Assembly: GCF_000525775.1 (NCBI RefSeq)
Contig: NZ_JALU01000016.1
Coordinates: 1 to 64,000, forward strand
DNA: 64,000 nucleotides
Direction: 5' to 3'
From: Mogibacterium timidum ATCC 33093
Lineage (GTDB): Bacteria; Bacillota; Clostridia; Peptostreptococcales; Anaerovoracaceae
The notes under the pieces were generated by a model. It searched no databases. It saw only the letters and a list, made by a program, of their open reading frames with translations, and had not been told where the DNA came from. A program made the position numbers and the translations under genes. Below, piece after piece: positions 53,224-62,064 of the stretch (positions are counted from its first letter, which is position 1; each line of letters opens with the position of its first letter).

Positions 53224-54361
53224 ATTATATGTGGTGTCGTTTGCCGCAGGCTTTGGCACTGCGCTCGTTTGCGTTGCCTTTATTATGCATGTCATCCTTG
53301 GGGGAAGGCTGATATCACAGCACAAGCTTGACCGTTATGTCGCAGTGGATGATGAATTTGGACAGTACTATGATATGGAGAGGCTGATAAGCAGCAAATC
53401 GTACTATAAACGCAATAGCGAGGGTACCGGCAAGCTTATCGCCGGAGGCATCCTCAAGACGGTAGACGATAAATACGCAGAGTACATGACCGGCAAGGAA
53501 TACGACGCTTTTGAGCGCAGGTATCTGAGCTCGTATTCCGGCGTGGGAGTTGCACTCAAGATGGATGAGAACAACAGGATAGTGGTAAGCAGGGTTCTGG
53601 CGGGAAGCGATGCTGAGCGTTCCGGTATCACCTCAGGAGATATTCTGCTCAAGATAGATAGTAAAAACGTCAAAAGCCTCGAAGATGCAGGCAACCTGAT
53701 GAATGACGCCGCCGGTAGCGAGATTGAATTCACAATCTCGCGCAGCGGAGTAGTCAAGGAATACAAGCTCAACAGATCCAAGGTAGAAGACGATGGTATA
53801 ACCTATGATGTTAAGGATTCAGCTGCCCATATCGGTTATGTGAGGATCAGTACTTTTCGGAAAGGCACAGCTAAGGCATTCAGATCGGCAGTCAGCGATC
53901 TCAAGGCTAAAGGCTGTGACAAGGTGGTAATCGACCTGCGCGGTAACACGGGCGGAGTAGTAGAGGAAGCGTTTGACACAGCGGATGAGGTGCTGGGAAA
54001 GGCGAAGCTTGGCAGAATTATTTCCAAGAGTAAGACTAAGACATATAGCTCCGATTCCAAGTCACAGAGCGTAAATGTGGTAGTGCTCGTTGACGGCGAT
54101 ACGGCAAGCGCTGCGGAGATATTTGCAGCAGCTGTGAAGGCGAACGAGGTGAAAATTGTCGGGAGCAGAACATACGGCAAAGGCGTAATTCAGACTGTGT
54201 TTAAGCTCAAGGGCGGAGCGGTTGTCAAGTTGACTACCGCAGAATACGTTGATCCGGATGGCAAGAAAATCAACAATAAAGGCATAGAGCCCGATATAAA
54301 AGCAGATTCAGGAGAACAGGCAGAGGGAGAAGCAATCCGGATTCTCACGGGTAAGCAGTAA
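53186..54361 (+). CDS. S41-family C-terminal processing peptidase (CtpA)
   Basis: A 391-residue membrane-anchored serine protease. A basic N-terminus and signal anchor (residues 10-38) precede a PDZ domain (about 110-195, GVGVALKMDENNRIVVSRVL) and the S41 core with catalytic Ser in DGDTASAAEIFAAA and Lys in SRTYGKGVIQT. The start inside recJ (AAGGATAGGGAG upstream) keeps the whole anchor. CtpA often trims or degrades secreted hydrolases, and its place behind the M23 hydrolase suggests such a target. Confidence 0.9.
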   Translation: MFKSGSSALRKRRLYVVSFAAGFGTALVCVAFIMHVILGGRLISQHKLDRYVAVDDEFGQYYDMERLISSKSYYKRNSEGTGKLIAGGILKTVDDKYAEYMTGKEYDAFERRYLSSYSGVGVALKMDENNRIVVSRVLAGSDAERSGITSGDILLKIDSKNVKSLEDAGNLMNDAAGSEIEFTISRSGVVKEYKLNRSKVEDDGITYDVKDSAAHIGYVRISTFRKGTAKAFRSAVSDLKAKGCDKVVIDLRGNTGGVVEEAFDTADEVLGKAKLGRIISKSKTKTYSSDSKSQSVNVVVLVDGDTASAAEIFAAAVKANEVKIVGSRTYGKGVIQTVFKLKGGAVVKLTTAEYVDPDGKKINNKGIEPDIKADSGEQAEGEAIRILTGKQ

Positions 54362-54468
54362 CGCAATTGTCAGGCTGCAAATCAGCTGTGTATATAAATT
54401 TGTGCATATAAATTATTGAAGCCATGAGCGACATAAAAGGTATATCTTGTAACGCGGAGGTTCCGATT

Positions 54469-55131
54469 ATGTATTTATTCTACACAAATGAATACCGGAG
54501 GGGCAGGAAGCATAGCCGTGAGCTGCTCGCCAAGAGCATCACAATGCTGAATGAACAGCTCGCAAATGCTGAATCAACCGCTGACAGCAGCTCACCGGAG
54601 GATAACTCCGAGATCTGTCTGAGCAAGGAGCTTTACTGCATGTCGCAGGAGGAGCTCCTCATATATATCGAGAAGAATATCGAGGAAAATCAGAACGGAA
54701 AACCTTGTATCGCAGGTGTTCCGGATTACTCCATATCACATAGTGAAAATACTTGGGCAATAGCTTTTGCAGATGTCCCATGTGGACTCGATATACAGTA
54801 TAATAGAGCTGTTAAGCTCATGCGCATAGCGGAGAGATTTTATGCCGAGGAAGAGCTGTTATATGTCAAGAGGCTCAATGCGCGAAAGGAAGATGAGTTT
54901 TTTCGCATCTGGGCGAGACACGAGGCTGTGATAAAGGCAGCCGGGGGCACCGTGTTTGACGAGGTTTCAAGCACACTTAACGATGAAGTGGTTTACTGCG
55001 GATGTATATGGCGTCTGTATGATGTTGATTTCGGGTGCAGAGGTAACGAGCCTGTGCCGAAGGCAGCAGTGGCTGTGAGGGGAGATTCAGCGCTTCGAAA
55101 TGTTAATGACGTAAATCTTATCAGGCTGTAG
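54469..55131 (+). CDS. 4'-phosphopantetheinyl transferase (Sfp superfamily)
   Basis: A 220-residue Sfp-type PPTase transferring phosphopantetheine from CoA to carrier proteins. YSISHSENTWAIAFADVPCGLDIQYN contains the Mg-binding region, with GLDIQ replacing the common GxDxE. FFRIWARHEAVIKAAGG matches the WxxKExxxK helix. The ATG at 54469 has GGAGG eight bases upstream, whereas the ATG at 54424 has none. No polyketide or peptide synthase is nearby. Its target may be fatty-acid ACP. Confidence 0.82.
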   Translation: MYLFYTNEYRRGRKHSRELLAKSITMLNEQLANAESTADSSSPEDNSEICLSKELYCMSQEELLIYIEKNIEENQNGKPCIAGVPDYSISHSENTWAIAFADVPCGLDIQYNRAVKLMRIAERFYAEEELLYVKRLNARKEDEFFRIWARHEAVIKAAGGTVFDEVSSTLNDEVVYCGCIWRLYDVDFGCRGNEPVPKAAVAVRGDSALRNVNDVNLIRL

Positions 55132-55235
55132 TGTGAGAGAAATATTCGTGAGATAAGAGCTGCCAGTCTATAGCGCGAGTGAAATGTCAGGATATAAGAG
55201 CTGTCAGGCTGCAGTGTGGCGGTATACGAAAATTA
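55110..55235. repeat. Three degenerate tandem copies of a 41-42 bp unit
   Basis: Units begin at 55122 (CAGGCTGTAGTGTGAGAG), 55164 (CAGTCTATAGCGCGAGTG) and 55205 (CAGGCTGCAGTGTGG). The first overlaps the 3' end of the PPTase gene. Spacers at 55.8, 57.8 and 58.9 kb hold similar decayed duplications. Confidence 0.7.
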
Positions 55236-55295
55236 CGCACTTGATATATAAATCTAATTTTTAATCGCAATATAATAATCGGATAGCGGACATTT

Positions 55296-55835
55296 ATGAG
55301 GGAAAAAAGAGGTGTAGGTGACGAAGCGATGCGGTTTCTATCGCACCGCATGCGCACGGAACAGGAGATGCGGCAGCATCTGTCAGAGAGAGAATATGAT
55401 GAGTCGGAGATCGAAGGTGCTATAAGGGATCTCAAGACGCACCATTACATAGATGACTATGAATATGCGTTGGCTTTTTACCGCAATTCATACGAAAAGC
55501 TGCGCGGAGGCATGAGGGCTAAGCGTGAGTTGGAGCAAAAGGGTGTAGATGCGGTTGTTGCGGAAAATGCACTCGAGGACTACAGATACGAGGCGGGTAT
55601 CGATGAGGTGGCGAATGCCAGACGTCTTGCGATTTATTCAGTCTACGGTTCGGAATATATTAACGGATGCGATTCGGATTTTATCGATGTGATAGCGAAA
55701 TTCAAGGATATTGAAGGTGCTGAATATCTGGAAGAACGCAAGCTTGCATCGATAGCGAGAAAGCTCGAAGCGCGAGGGTACGCCTCAAGCGTGATTTGCA
55801 GGATTGTGTCGGAGGTGCGCGGCTGGAAGGTATAG
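55296..55835 (+). CDS. recX: RecA regulator RecX
   Basis: A 179-residue helical protein that modulates RecA filaments. It has the three tandem three-helix units: AMRFLSHRMRTEQEMRQHL, then YIDDYEYALAFYRNSYEKLRGG, then GIDEVANARRLA and IARKLEARGYASSVICRIV. The ATG at 55296 has only a weak ribosome binding site. No recA is adjacent. Confidence 0.88.
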   Translation: MREKRGVGDEAMRFLSHRMRTEQEMRQHLSEREYDESEIEGAIRDLKTHHYIDDYEYALAFYRNSYEKLRGGMRAKRELEQKGVDAVVAENALEDYRYEAGIDEVANARRLAIYSVYGSEYINGCDSDFIDVIAKFKDIEGAEYLEERKLASIARKLEARGYASSVICRIVSEVRGWKV

Positions 55836-55914
55836 TGCAGGAATGAGCCGCGGCACTGATTGTGAAGGCAATGATAGCATGATGCGCAGCCGGAAGGCGT
55901 AGGGCAAGAATGGG
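55816..55914. repeat. Decayed duplication of the recX 3' end
   Basis: TGCGCGGCTGGAAGGTATAG (55816 on, recX C-terminus and stop) recurs at 55883 as TGCGCAGCCGGAAGGCGTAG, with a similar following sequence (GCAGGAATG versus GCAAGAATG). Confidence 0.65.
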
Positions 55915-55968
55915 ATATGAGCGACTCCGGAAACACAAAATGTATCAGATAGGAGAAGATCGGCAGGG

Positions 55969-57060
55969 ATGAATATCATTGTAATATTGTTGTTAATCGT
56001 GTGCATCGCATCGATGCTGATGAGCATACTTGTGCTGATGCGCACCGGAGAGAATGAATCGCGTATGGATTCATACTTCAAGGCTTATGGCGATGCGATA
56101 GCTAAGAGTCAGATGACGATGTCCGAGCATCAGGATTTGAGGCTCAAGGAACTCAACGACAGCATGGCGAGATTGCGCGCTGACAGCAATACTCAGATAG
56201 AGAATATCAGGCAGACGGTGGATGAGAAGCTGCAGACAACCTTGGATACGAGGCTTACGAAATCGTTTGGATTAGTCAATGATCGTTTGGAGCAGGTCTA
56301 TAGGGGCATTGGCGAAATGCAGTCCGTTGCTCAAAGCGTAGGAGATCTTCGCAAAATCTTGTCTAACGTCAAGACTAGAGGTATACTCGGAGAGGTGCAG
56401 CTGGGTGCGATTTTAGAGCAGGTGCTTTCGCCCGGTCAGTATGTAAAGAATGCCAGGATGAAGGAGAACTGCAGGGAAAATGTAGAGTTTGCAATCAGGA
56501 TGCCCGGTATTGATGATCATGAGGTGTTTCTCCCCATAGATGCGAAATTCCCGGGAGATGCCTACAATGCTCTCCTTGAAGCGTATGACCTGGGCGAAAA
56601 GGATCAGATAGCAGAAGCGAAAAAGAGGCTTGTAAATAGGATTGAAAGCGAAGCCAAGGATATCAATGTGAAATATATCAATCCGCCGGTTACGACGGAT
56701 TTTGCTATAATGTTCCTACCGTTTGAAGGACTCTATTCCGAGGCTATTAATGCGGGGCTGATCGAGCCTTTGCAGAGAAAGTACAAGGTATCGATAGCAG
56801 GCCCTACTACTATGGCGGCACTGCTAAGCAGCCTGCAGATGGGGTTTAACACGCTGGCTATTGAGAAGAAGAGCAGTGAGGTGTGGGAACTGCTGCATGC
56901 GGTGCGCAAGGAATTTGACAGATTTGAAGCGGTAATCGCTAAGTCGCAGGGACACCTCAAAATGGCGAGCGACGATATAGATGAGCTTGCAGGCGTGCGG
57001 ATGCGCCGGATGAAGAGGGCTCTGCAGAGAGTAACCGATATAGACGATAAAGAGGATTAG
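55969..57060 (+). CDS. rmuC: DNA recombination protein RmuC
   Basis: A 363-residue RmuC-family protein: N-terminal membrane anchor (residues 2-23), coiled coil (about 45-115) and a restriction-endonuclease-like domain with TRGILGEVQLGAILEQVLSP, LPIDAKFPGDAY and FAIMFLPFEGLYSEA. It limits genome inversions in E. coli, by a mechanism not established. The phosphoesterase gene follows after two bases. Confidence 0.92.
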   Translation: MNIIVILLLIVCIASMLMSILVLMRTGENESRMDSYFKAYGDAIAKSQMTMSEHQDLRLKELNDSMARLRADSNTQIENIRQTVDEKLQTTLDTRLTKSFGLVNDRLEQVYRGIGEMQSVAQSVGDLRKILSNVKTRGILGEVQLGAILEQVLSPGQYVKNARMKENCRENVEFAIRMPGIDDHEVFLPIDAKFPGDAYNALLEAYDLGEKDQIAEAKKRLVNRIESEAKDINVKYINPPVTTDFAIMFLPFEGLYSEAINAGLIEPLQRKYKVSIAGPTTMAALLSSLQMGFNTLAIEKKSSEVWELLHAVRKEFDRFEAVIAKSQGHLKMASDDIDELAGVRMRRMKRALQRVTDIDDKED

Positions 57061-57062
57061 GT

Positions 57063-57797
57063 ATGAAAATATACGCCATTGCTGATCTGCATCTTTCCTT
57101 CGACGAGAGAATCGATAAGCCGATGGATGTCTTCGGCGCCGGCTGGGACGACCATGCGGAGCGAGTCAGAGCCGCGTGGACGGATCTGGTGACAGAAGCT
57201 GATGTAGTAATAATTCCGGGCGATATTTCGTGGGGGCTCAAGCTTGATGAGGCTATGGCTGATCTGGAGTGGATCCACAATTTGCCGGGGCAGAAGGTAT
57301 TGCTCCGCGGCAATCACGATCTGTGGTGGTGCAGGATTCAGTATTTAAGGACTCTCTACGACGATATGCATTTTCTGCAAAATGACTGTTACTATATCGA
57401 GCCGCTTGACATAGCTGTCTGCGGCTCGCGCGGCTGGCCGACTCCGGACGTGATAGCGTACACTGAGCATGACCGGAAGATGTACCTGAGAGAACAGGGG
57501 CGCCTGCGCAACAGCCTAAGCGAGGCCAAGCGTATCGGAGCGTCGAGGATTATCACAGCTATGCATTATCCTCCGGCCAAGACAGAGGAGACGGAATTTA
57601 CAAGGATAATGCAGGAATTTGGCGTAGAGCAGTGCATCTACGGCCATTTACACGGCATGACGGCTTGGGAAAACGGCATCAAAGGGGAGTACGGCGGTGT
57701 TGACTACAGGCTTGTGTCGCTCGACTATCTGGGTGCTAGGCCAAAACTCATATACGATAGCGAATTCGGCGCTGACGACAAGGCTGCTCGGCGGTAG
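57063..57797 (+). CDS. Calcineurin-like metallophosphoesterase
   Basis: A 244-residue phosphoesterase with the full metal-binding set: IADLHLSFD, GDISWGL, RGNHDLWW, AMHYPPAK and YGHLHG. Substrate unknown. It starts two bases after the rmuC stop and GAGGATTAGG within rmuC serves as its ribosome binding site, so the two are coupled. Confidence 0.88.
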   Translation: MKIYAIADLHLSFDERIDKPMDVFGAGWDDHAERVRAAWTDLVTEADVVIIPGDISWGLKLDEAMADLEWIHNLPGQKVLLRGNHDLWWCRIQYLRTLYDDMHFLQNDCYYIEPLDIAVCGSRGWPTPDVIAYTEHDRKMYLREQGRLRNSLSEAKRIGASRIITAMHYPPAKTEETEFTRIMQEFGVEQCIYGHLHGMTAWENGIKGEYGGVDYRLVSLDYLGARPKLIYDSEFGADDKAARR

Positions 57798-57812
57798 AGC
57801 TGATGCATGGCC

Positions 57813-57892
57813 GAGAAGGTGACGCGGACTGCGATAATTACAATATTAAGCAGAGAAAGTAGCGCAGATTGTGATAATTACACGGTTAAGAG
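57813..57892. repeat. Two tandem copies of a 40-bp unit
   Basis: Copies at 57813-57852 and 57853-57892 share blocks such as GAGAA-GT, GATAATTACA and TTAAG. They lie between the phosphoesterase and lipid kinase genes. Confidence 0.75.
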
Positions 57893-57904
57893 GGACCACC
57901 ATAT

Positions 57905-58861
57905 ATGAAATATGCATTTATAATCAATCCTATTGCCGGGAATGGCAAGAAAGCTGAAAAGCTGTGCAAGGAAATTGAGGCTGTATCACTCGATACGGAG
58001 TACGATATCGAGGTACGCTTAACGACCGGCCCGGGTTCGGCGACTTCGATTGCGGACAGGCTCGCTAGTGCTGCAGGACATGCGGGAGAGGAAATTCGCA
58101 TCTATGCGTGCGGGGGAGACGGTACAGTCAACGAGGTAGCCAACGGTATCTACGGTCATGCAAATGCTGCACTCGGTATCATCCCGATTGGCAGCGGAAA
58201 TGATTTCATCCGCAACTTTGGCGGCGACAGACCGACTGATTATAGAGATCTGATGTCTCAGCTGCTTGCTGAGGAAGAGGCAATCGATGTCATGTCGTAT
58301 TCCTACAAGGCAGACGGAGTTGACTGCAGAAGGATAGGTCTCAACTCTTTTAACATTGGTTTTGACGGAAACGTTGCGATTCTGGCGACGTATTTTAACA
58401 AGAGGACGGTTATCGGCGGATCCATGTCATACGCACTGTCGATATTTCTCAACCTTATAGAAAAGTCCGGACAGAATTTGCAGGTGACGGTTGACGGGGA
58501 GCGAATCTTCAAAGGCCCCCTTATGCTCTGTACGATTGCAAATGGCAGATTCTGTGGAGGCGGTATTGAGGGCAGTCCGAGAGCTCAGCTGGATGATGGC
58601 CTGGCGGATGTACTGGTAGTTCACAAAATTCCCCGTAGAACGGTGCTCAAGATCCTGCCGAGGTTCGCAAAGGGCAAGATCTTTGAGGTTGAAGCGGCTA
58701 GGGATATTATCGAGTATAGACAGGGGCAACAGATACATATACTGCCTAGAAATGGGCACATGAAGTTCGTAGTCGATGGGGAGATTATTGAGACCGGCGA
58801 GCTTGATGTGGAGATGAAGAGCAAAGCGATACGTGTATTGGTGCCTTATCTGCAGGTATAG
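57905..58861 (+). CDS. Diacylglycerol kinase family lipid kinase (DgkB/YegS type)
   Basis: A 318-residue soluble lipid kinase. FIINPIAGNGKKAEKL at the N-terminus, IYACGGDGTVNEVANGI (GGDGT nucleotide site) and IIPIGSGNDFIRNFG, then the beta-sandwich domain with NGRFCGGGIEGSPRAQLDDG. It probably recycles diacylglycerol to phosphatidate. AGAGGGA lies before the ATG. Confidence 0.9.
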   Translation: MKYAFIINPIAGNGKKAEKLCKEIEAVSLDTEYDIEVRLTTGPGSATSIADRLASAAGHAGEEIRIYACGGDGTVNEVANGIYGHANAALGIIPIGSGNDFIRNFGGDRPTDYRDLMSQLLAEEEAIDVMSYSYKADGVDCRRIGLNSFNIGFDGNVAILATYFNKRTVIGGSMSYALSIFLNLIEKSGQNLQVTVDGERIFKGPLMLCTIANGRFCGGGIEGSPRAQLDDGLADVLVVHKIPRRTVLKILPRFAKGKIFEVEAARDIIEYRQGQQIHILPRNGHMKFVVDGEIIETGELDVEMKSKAIRVLVPYLQV

Positions 58862-59002
58862 CCGGATATGGCAGGACAGCTGAACAACGGGCAGTGGATG
58901 TCTCCGAGTCAGCTGATACGGCGAATGCGGTTGATGCAGCCGGTACAGCGGATGCAGCCTGACGGCACGTGACATGATAAATTCGATACGATGGGAGAAG
59001 AT
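58862..59002 (+). other. Spacer with short degenerate repeats
   Basis: Holds partial repeats such as GCGGTTGATGCAGCC and GCGGATGCAGCC, resembling the decayed duplications of the preceding spacers. No gene seen. Confidence 0.5.
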
Positions 59003-60322
59003 ATGAGCGCCTGTAGCAATCTCAAGAGGATATGTAGAATATTGATACCGGCGGTACTGTGCATGACTATGGTTTTCAGCACAGACGTGCTTCATAGGAA
59101 TTTGTATGCAGCGGATGTATCCCGGAGCGTTCAATCGGACAAAATCGCAGATGCACCTGATATAAAAGCCGAGAGTGCGGTTCTCTATAGCGAGAACACC
59201 GGGACTGTACTGTACTCGAAGAATGCGGCTAAGCGGGTTGCCCCGTTTAGCACAACCAAGCTGATGACTGCGCTGTTGGTTGTAAAGCATGAGAAGGACC
59301 TCGACAGAAAGGTCAGAATCTCCAAGAGTGCAACGGAACTCGGCGGATCTACCATGTTCCTCAAGGAGGGGGAGGTCGTCACAATCAGACAGCTGCTATA
59401 CGGGTTGATGATAAATTCGGGCAATGACGCTGCTTACAGCTTGGCCGAGGCGGTTTCCGGCGGAGATATCAGGAAATTTGTAAGATGGATGAACGAAGAA
59501 GCCGATAAGCTGGGCTGTAAGGACACTCATTTCATAAATCCAAATGGAATGAAGGCGGATGGACATTATACGACTGCCGGCGACTACATAAAGGTTGCAA
59601 GAGCGGCACTGCGTAACAAACAGGTGTATAAGCTTGCCGGCACCAAGATATTCAAGATGGATGCAACGAATCTTAGCGACAGGCGTGTGATGAAGGCGCA
59701 TACGGATTTATTGGGCAAGAAGGGCTCCGGTGTGGTTGCAGGTAAGACCGGCTTCTGGGATGGTGAGGCGTCAATTGTATTGTCATATAACAAGAGAGAC
59801 CTGAGCATGCTGCTTGTTATGTTTGGTGACGATAAGGAAAATCGACCGAAGGATGCGGAAGCATTGTTTAGATATGCCCGCAAGCACCTCAAGACGCATA
59901 TCCCTGTCGATAAGGGCGAGAAGATGGGCAAGGTGCTCGTGCGAGGCGGAAAGCATACCATGGTCGATGCTTACGCGAGCGAGACAGCTTATGCGTACAC
60001 TGAGAAGGGTGACCGTGCAAAAATCAAGGTGAAGATAAAGCGCGACTGGCTCGCAAAGGCTCCACTCAAGGCCGGCGATAAAGTCGGGGTTGCGAAGGTG
60101 TATGTAGATGGCAGATACACCTCCGATGCTCTGCTTGTGGTTAAGCACGATGTCGAGTCCGGATGGTTGCCATCCAAGTTATACATATCCAATATGGCTA
60201 CGATAATCATCGTAGCAGCAATTGCATTATTGATGCTGATAAGGCGAATTGTCACAAAGCACAGGCAGGCAAGAGCTGCAGTAAGGTACATGGGTAAGCA
60301 TGACCGTTCTAATCATCGTTAA
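59003..60322 (+). CDS. D-alanyl-D-alanine carboxypeptidase DacF (canonical)
   Basis: A 439-residue S11 carboxypeptidase trimming the terminal D-Ala from peptidoglycan stems. Signal peptide (residues 1-37), catalytic Ser83-Thr-Thr-Lys86, Ser139-Gly-Asn141 and Lys248-Thr-Gly250, a PBP5-like C-terminal domain and a C-terminal membrane span (MATIIIVAAIALLMLI) with a basic cytoplasmic tail. The ATG at 59003 follows GGGAGAAG. It is the active counterpart of the degenerate paralogue at 5835. Confidence 0.93.
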   Translation: MSACSNLKRICRILIPAVLCMTMVFSTDVLHRNLYAADVSRSVQSDKIADAPDIKAESAVLYSENTGTVLYSKNAAKRVAPFSTTKLMTALLVVKHEKDLDRKVRISKSATELGGSTMFLKEGEVVTIRQLLYGLMINSGNDAAYSLAEAVSGGDIRKFVRWMNEEADKLGCKDTHFINPNGMKADGHYTTAGDYIKVARAALRNKQVYKLAGTKIFKMDATNLSDRRVMKAHTDLLGKKGSGVVAGKTGFWDGEASIVLSYNKRDLSMLLVMFGDDKENRPKDAEALFRYARKHLKTHIPVDKGEKMGKVLVRGGKHTMVDAYASETAYAYTEKGDRAKIKVKIKRDWLAKAPLKAGDKVGVAKVYVDGRYTSDALLVVKHDVESGWLPSKLYISNMATIIIVAAIALLMLIRRIVTKHRQARAAVRYMGKHDRSNHR

Positions 60323-60436
60323 GATCCGTGCGCTTGCGCGTGAATGGCGGCTATGCTATAATGGCCTTCGCGGGTCGATTGATAGGTGGTTTTACCACAT
60401 ATTGGCCGTCTTTATCTTGATAACCGCGGAAAGTGT

Positions 60437-60528
60437 GGAGAGGTACCCAAGAGGCTGAAGGGACTGGCTTCGAATACCAGCAGGCGGGTAACTCCCGTGC
60501 GGGGGTTCAAATCCCCCTCTCTCCGCCA
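60437..60528 (+). tRNA. tRNA-Ser(CGA)
   Basis: Acceptor GGAGAGG/TCTCTCC, anticodon loop TTCGAAT with anticodon CGA, long variable arm, T loop TTCAAAT, discriminator G and encoded CCA. Confidence 0.92.
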
Positions 60529-60534
60529 AAAGAG

Positions 60535-60568
60535 CCTCGCAATCTCAAGGGTTGCGAGGTTTTCATTT
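60535..60568 (+). terminator. Terminator after tRNA-Ser(CGA)
   Basis: CCTCGCAA pairs with TTGCGAGG, followed by TTTTCATTTT. Confidence 0.85.
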
Positions 60569-60603
60569 TACGCATATTCTGAGCGAATAAGGGGATTAGG
60601 AAT

Positions 60604-61608
60604 TTGAAATCATTAATACAGAGCAAAAAAGCATTGTTTATAATAGCTATAATTATGTTGGCGGCGATTTACGTATTATCGATTAGAAATACAGCAGGAG
60701 ACAAGTCGGGACAGCATAAGCTCAAACCCGTTCCGACCAAAGCAGTTGAGCTTCCGTCTTCGTATGAAAGGCCGGCAGGGGAGCCGGGTCATGTTGAGGA
60801 GATTTCCTATAAGACAACTCTTATCGACGGAAGTGGCAAGGTAGTTGATAAGAACGCTATGGTGTATTTGCCATATGGATATGACAAGAGCAGGAAATAC
60901 GATATTTTCTATCTCAATCATGGCTACGGAGCTTCAAATACCACATTCCTCGGTACGCCGAACAGTCCGCACGCCTTCAAGCACATACTCGACAACATGA
61001 TACAGAACGGTGATATCAAGCCGATTATCGTTGTGACTCCGACATATACATTTGAATATGGCAGGAATGTGGAAAATATACAGACGGCAATGGGGATGGA
61101 GATTACAAACGATCTGATGCCTGCAGTGGAGGGTAAATATAGCACCTATGCGGCGGAGCCTACAGCTGCAGAATTCAGAAAGTCGCGCAATCACAGAGGT
61201 ATTGGCGGTTTCTCCCTTGGAGGAAGTACCGCTTGGTGGGCTTTTCGCAACCACATAGATATTTTCAAGTACTACCTGCCTATAAGTATGCCTCTCTACT
61301 ATGATGAATCCGGCTACGTGAAGTCGCAGGACGATGCTACCTCTCCTTCGCTTGCCGCCTCTGCAAGAGCTTCCGGATACAAGCAGAGCGACTACAGGAT
61401 ATATGCGGCATCCGGTGATAAGGATTTCATGCACAGTGCGACCGAGCATGTAGTCGAGACGCTGCGCGGGTATCCCGAGCAGTTCACCTATACGGATACA
61501 AATTTTGAAAAAGGCAATCTCATGTACACGGAGTTCCCCGGCAAGCATCGCTATTATTACTCGTTCCCGTACATATACAACGGCCTTAGGAGATTCTTCC
61601 GTGATTAG
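60604..61608 (+). CDS. Membrane-anchored alpha/beta-hydrolase esterase (TTG start)
   Basis: A 334-residue esterase of the PF00756 type. An N-terminal anchor (residues 9-25) is followed by a Ser/Pro linker and a hydrolase core: MVYLPYGYDKSRKYDIFYLNHG, nucleophile in GGFSLGGSTAWWAF, acid in YAASGDKDFM and His in FPGKHRYYYSFPYIYNG. It resembles feruloyl or acetyl-xylan esterases acting outside the membrane on carbohydrate esters. The substrate is not known. The TTG at 60604 follows GGGGATTAGGA. No ATG is available nearby. Confidence 0.82.
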   Translation: MKSLIQSKKALFIIAIIMLAAIYVLSIRNTAGDKSGQHKLKPVPTKAVELPSSYERPAGEPGHVEEISYKTTLIDGSGKVVDKNAMVYLPYGYDKSRKYDIFYLNHGYGASNTTFLGTPNSPHAFKHILDNMIQNGDIKPIIVVTPTYTFEYGRNVENIQTAMGMEITNDLMPAVEGKYSTYAAEPTAAEFRKSRNHRGIGGFSLGGSTAWWAFRNHIDIFKYYLPISMPLYYDESGYVKSQDDATSPSLAASARASGYKQSDYRIYAASGDKDFMHSATEHVVETLRGYPEQFTYTDTNFEKGNLMYTEFPGKHRYYYSFPYIYNGLRRFFRD

Positions 61609-61670
61609 TGCTTTGGGCGTAGCAGCGTTCATGCACATCGCATATTGAGTACATGATGATAACATGCAGA

Positions 61671-61706
61671 AGGGCAGCACCGCTTTTATACGGGTGCTGC
61701 CCTTTA
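61671..61706. terminator. Strong terminator between convergent genes
   Basis: AGGGCAGCAC (61671-61680) pairs with GTGCTGCCCT (61694-61703), followed by TTAAAA. It ends the esterase gene. Confidence 0.8.
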
Positions 61707-61754
61707 AAATTCGCAACTGGGATTCACGCCCCGGCCGCACAGGTGAGCTGAACG

Positions 61755-61784
61755 GTATATGTATCTGTATATGTATATGTATAT
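61755..61784. repeat. Hexanucleotide microsatellite (GTATAT)5
   Basis: Five GTATAT units, the second with one change (GTATCT), in the 3' region beyond the TSCPD gene. Possibly variable in length. Confidence 0.8.
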
Positions 61785-61815
61785 GCCGCTATTGCGCCAA
61801 GACCTTTTGTATGAC

Positions 61816-62064
61816 TTATCGGTGCTCTGCCTTGTACTGCTTGAGTGCTGCGGACAGCTGATCCGGACATGAGGTGTCCTTGAAGCCGCATTTGATGCCC
61901 TCGAGTCTCTCAATCACGTCGTCGACATGCATTCCCTTGACGAGACTGGAGATACCCTGCGCGTTGCCGGCGCAGCCACCTATGAACTCCACTGATTTAA
62001 CTATTCCGTCCTCGATCTCGAGACTTAACAGCTGGGCGCACACGCCCTCCGGCTTATATATCAT
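61816..62064 (-). CDS. TIGR03905-type TSCPD domain protein
   Basis: An 82-residue protein consisting only of a TSCPD domain: GVCAQLLSLEIEDGIVKSVE, IGGCAGNAQGISSLVKGM and the terminal DTSCPDQLSAAL. The domain also occurs at the end of some ribonucleotide reductases. The standalone form has no established function. The conserved cysteines suggest metal binding. Its start overlaps the stop of the upstream DUF1836 gene (ATGA). Confidence 0.88.
   Translation of the reverse strand: MIYKPEGVCAQLLSLEIEDGIVKSVEFIGGCAGNAQGISSLVKGMHVDDVIERLEGIKCGFKDTSCPDQLSAALKQYKAEHR

Noticed and set aside
61664-61861. Plus-strand open frame with an alternating Ile-Cys run
   Set aside because: The run is just the translation of the GTATAT microsatellite, and the frame spans a terminator and the antisense of the TSCPD gene.
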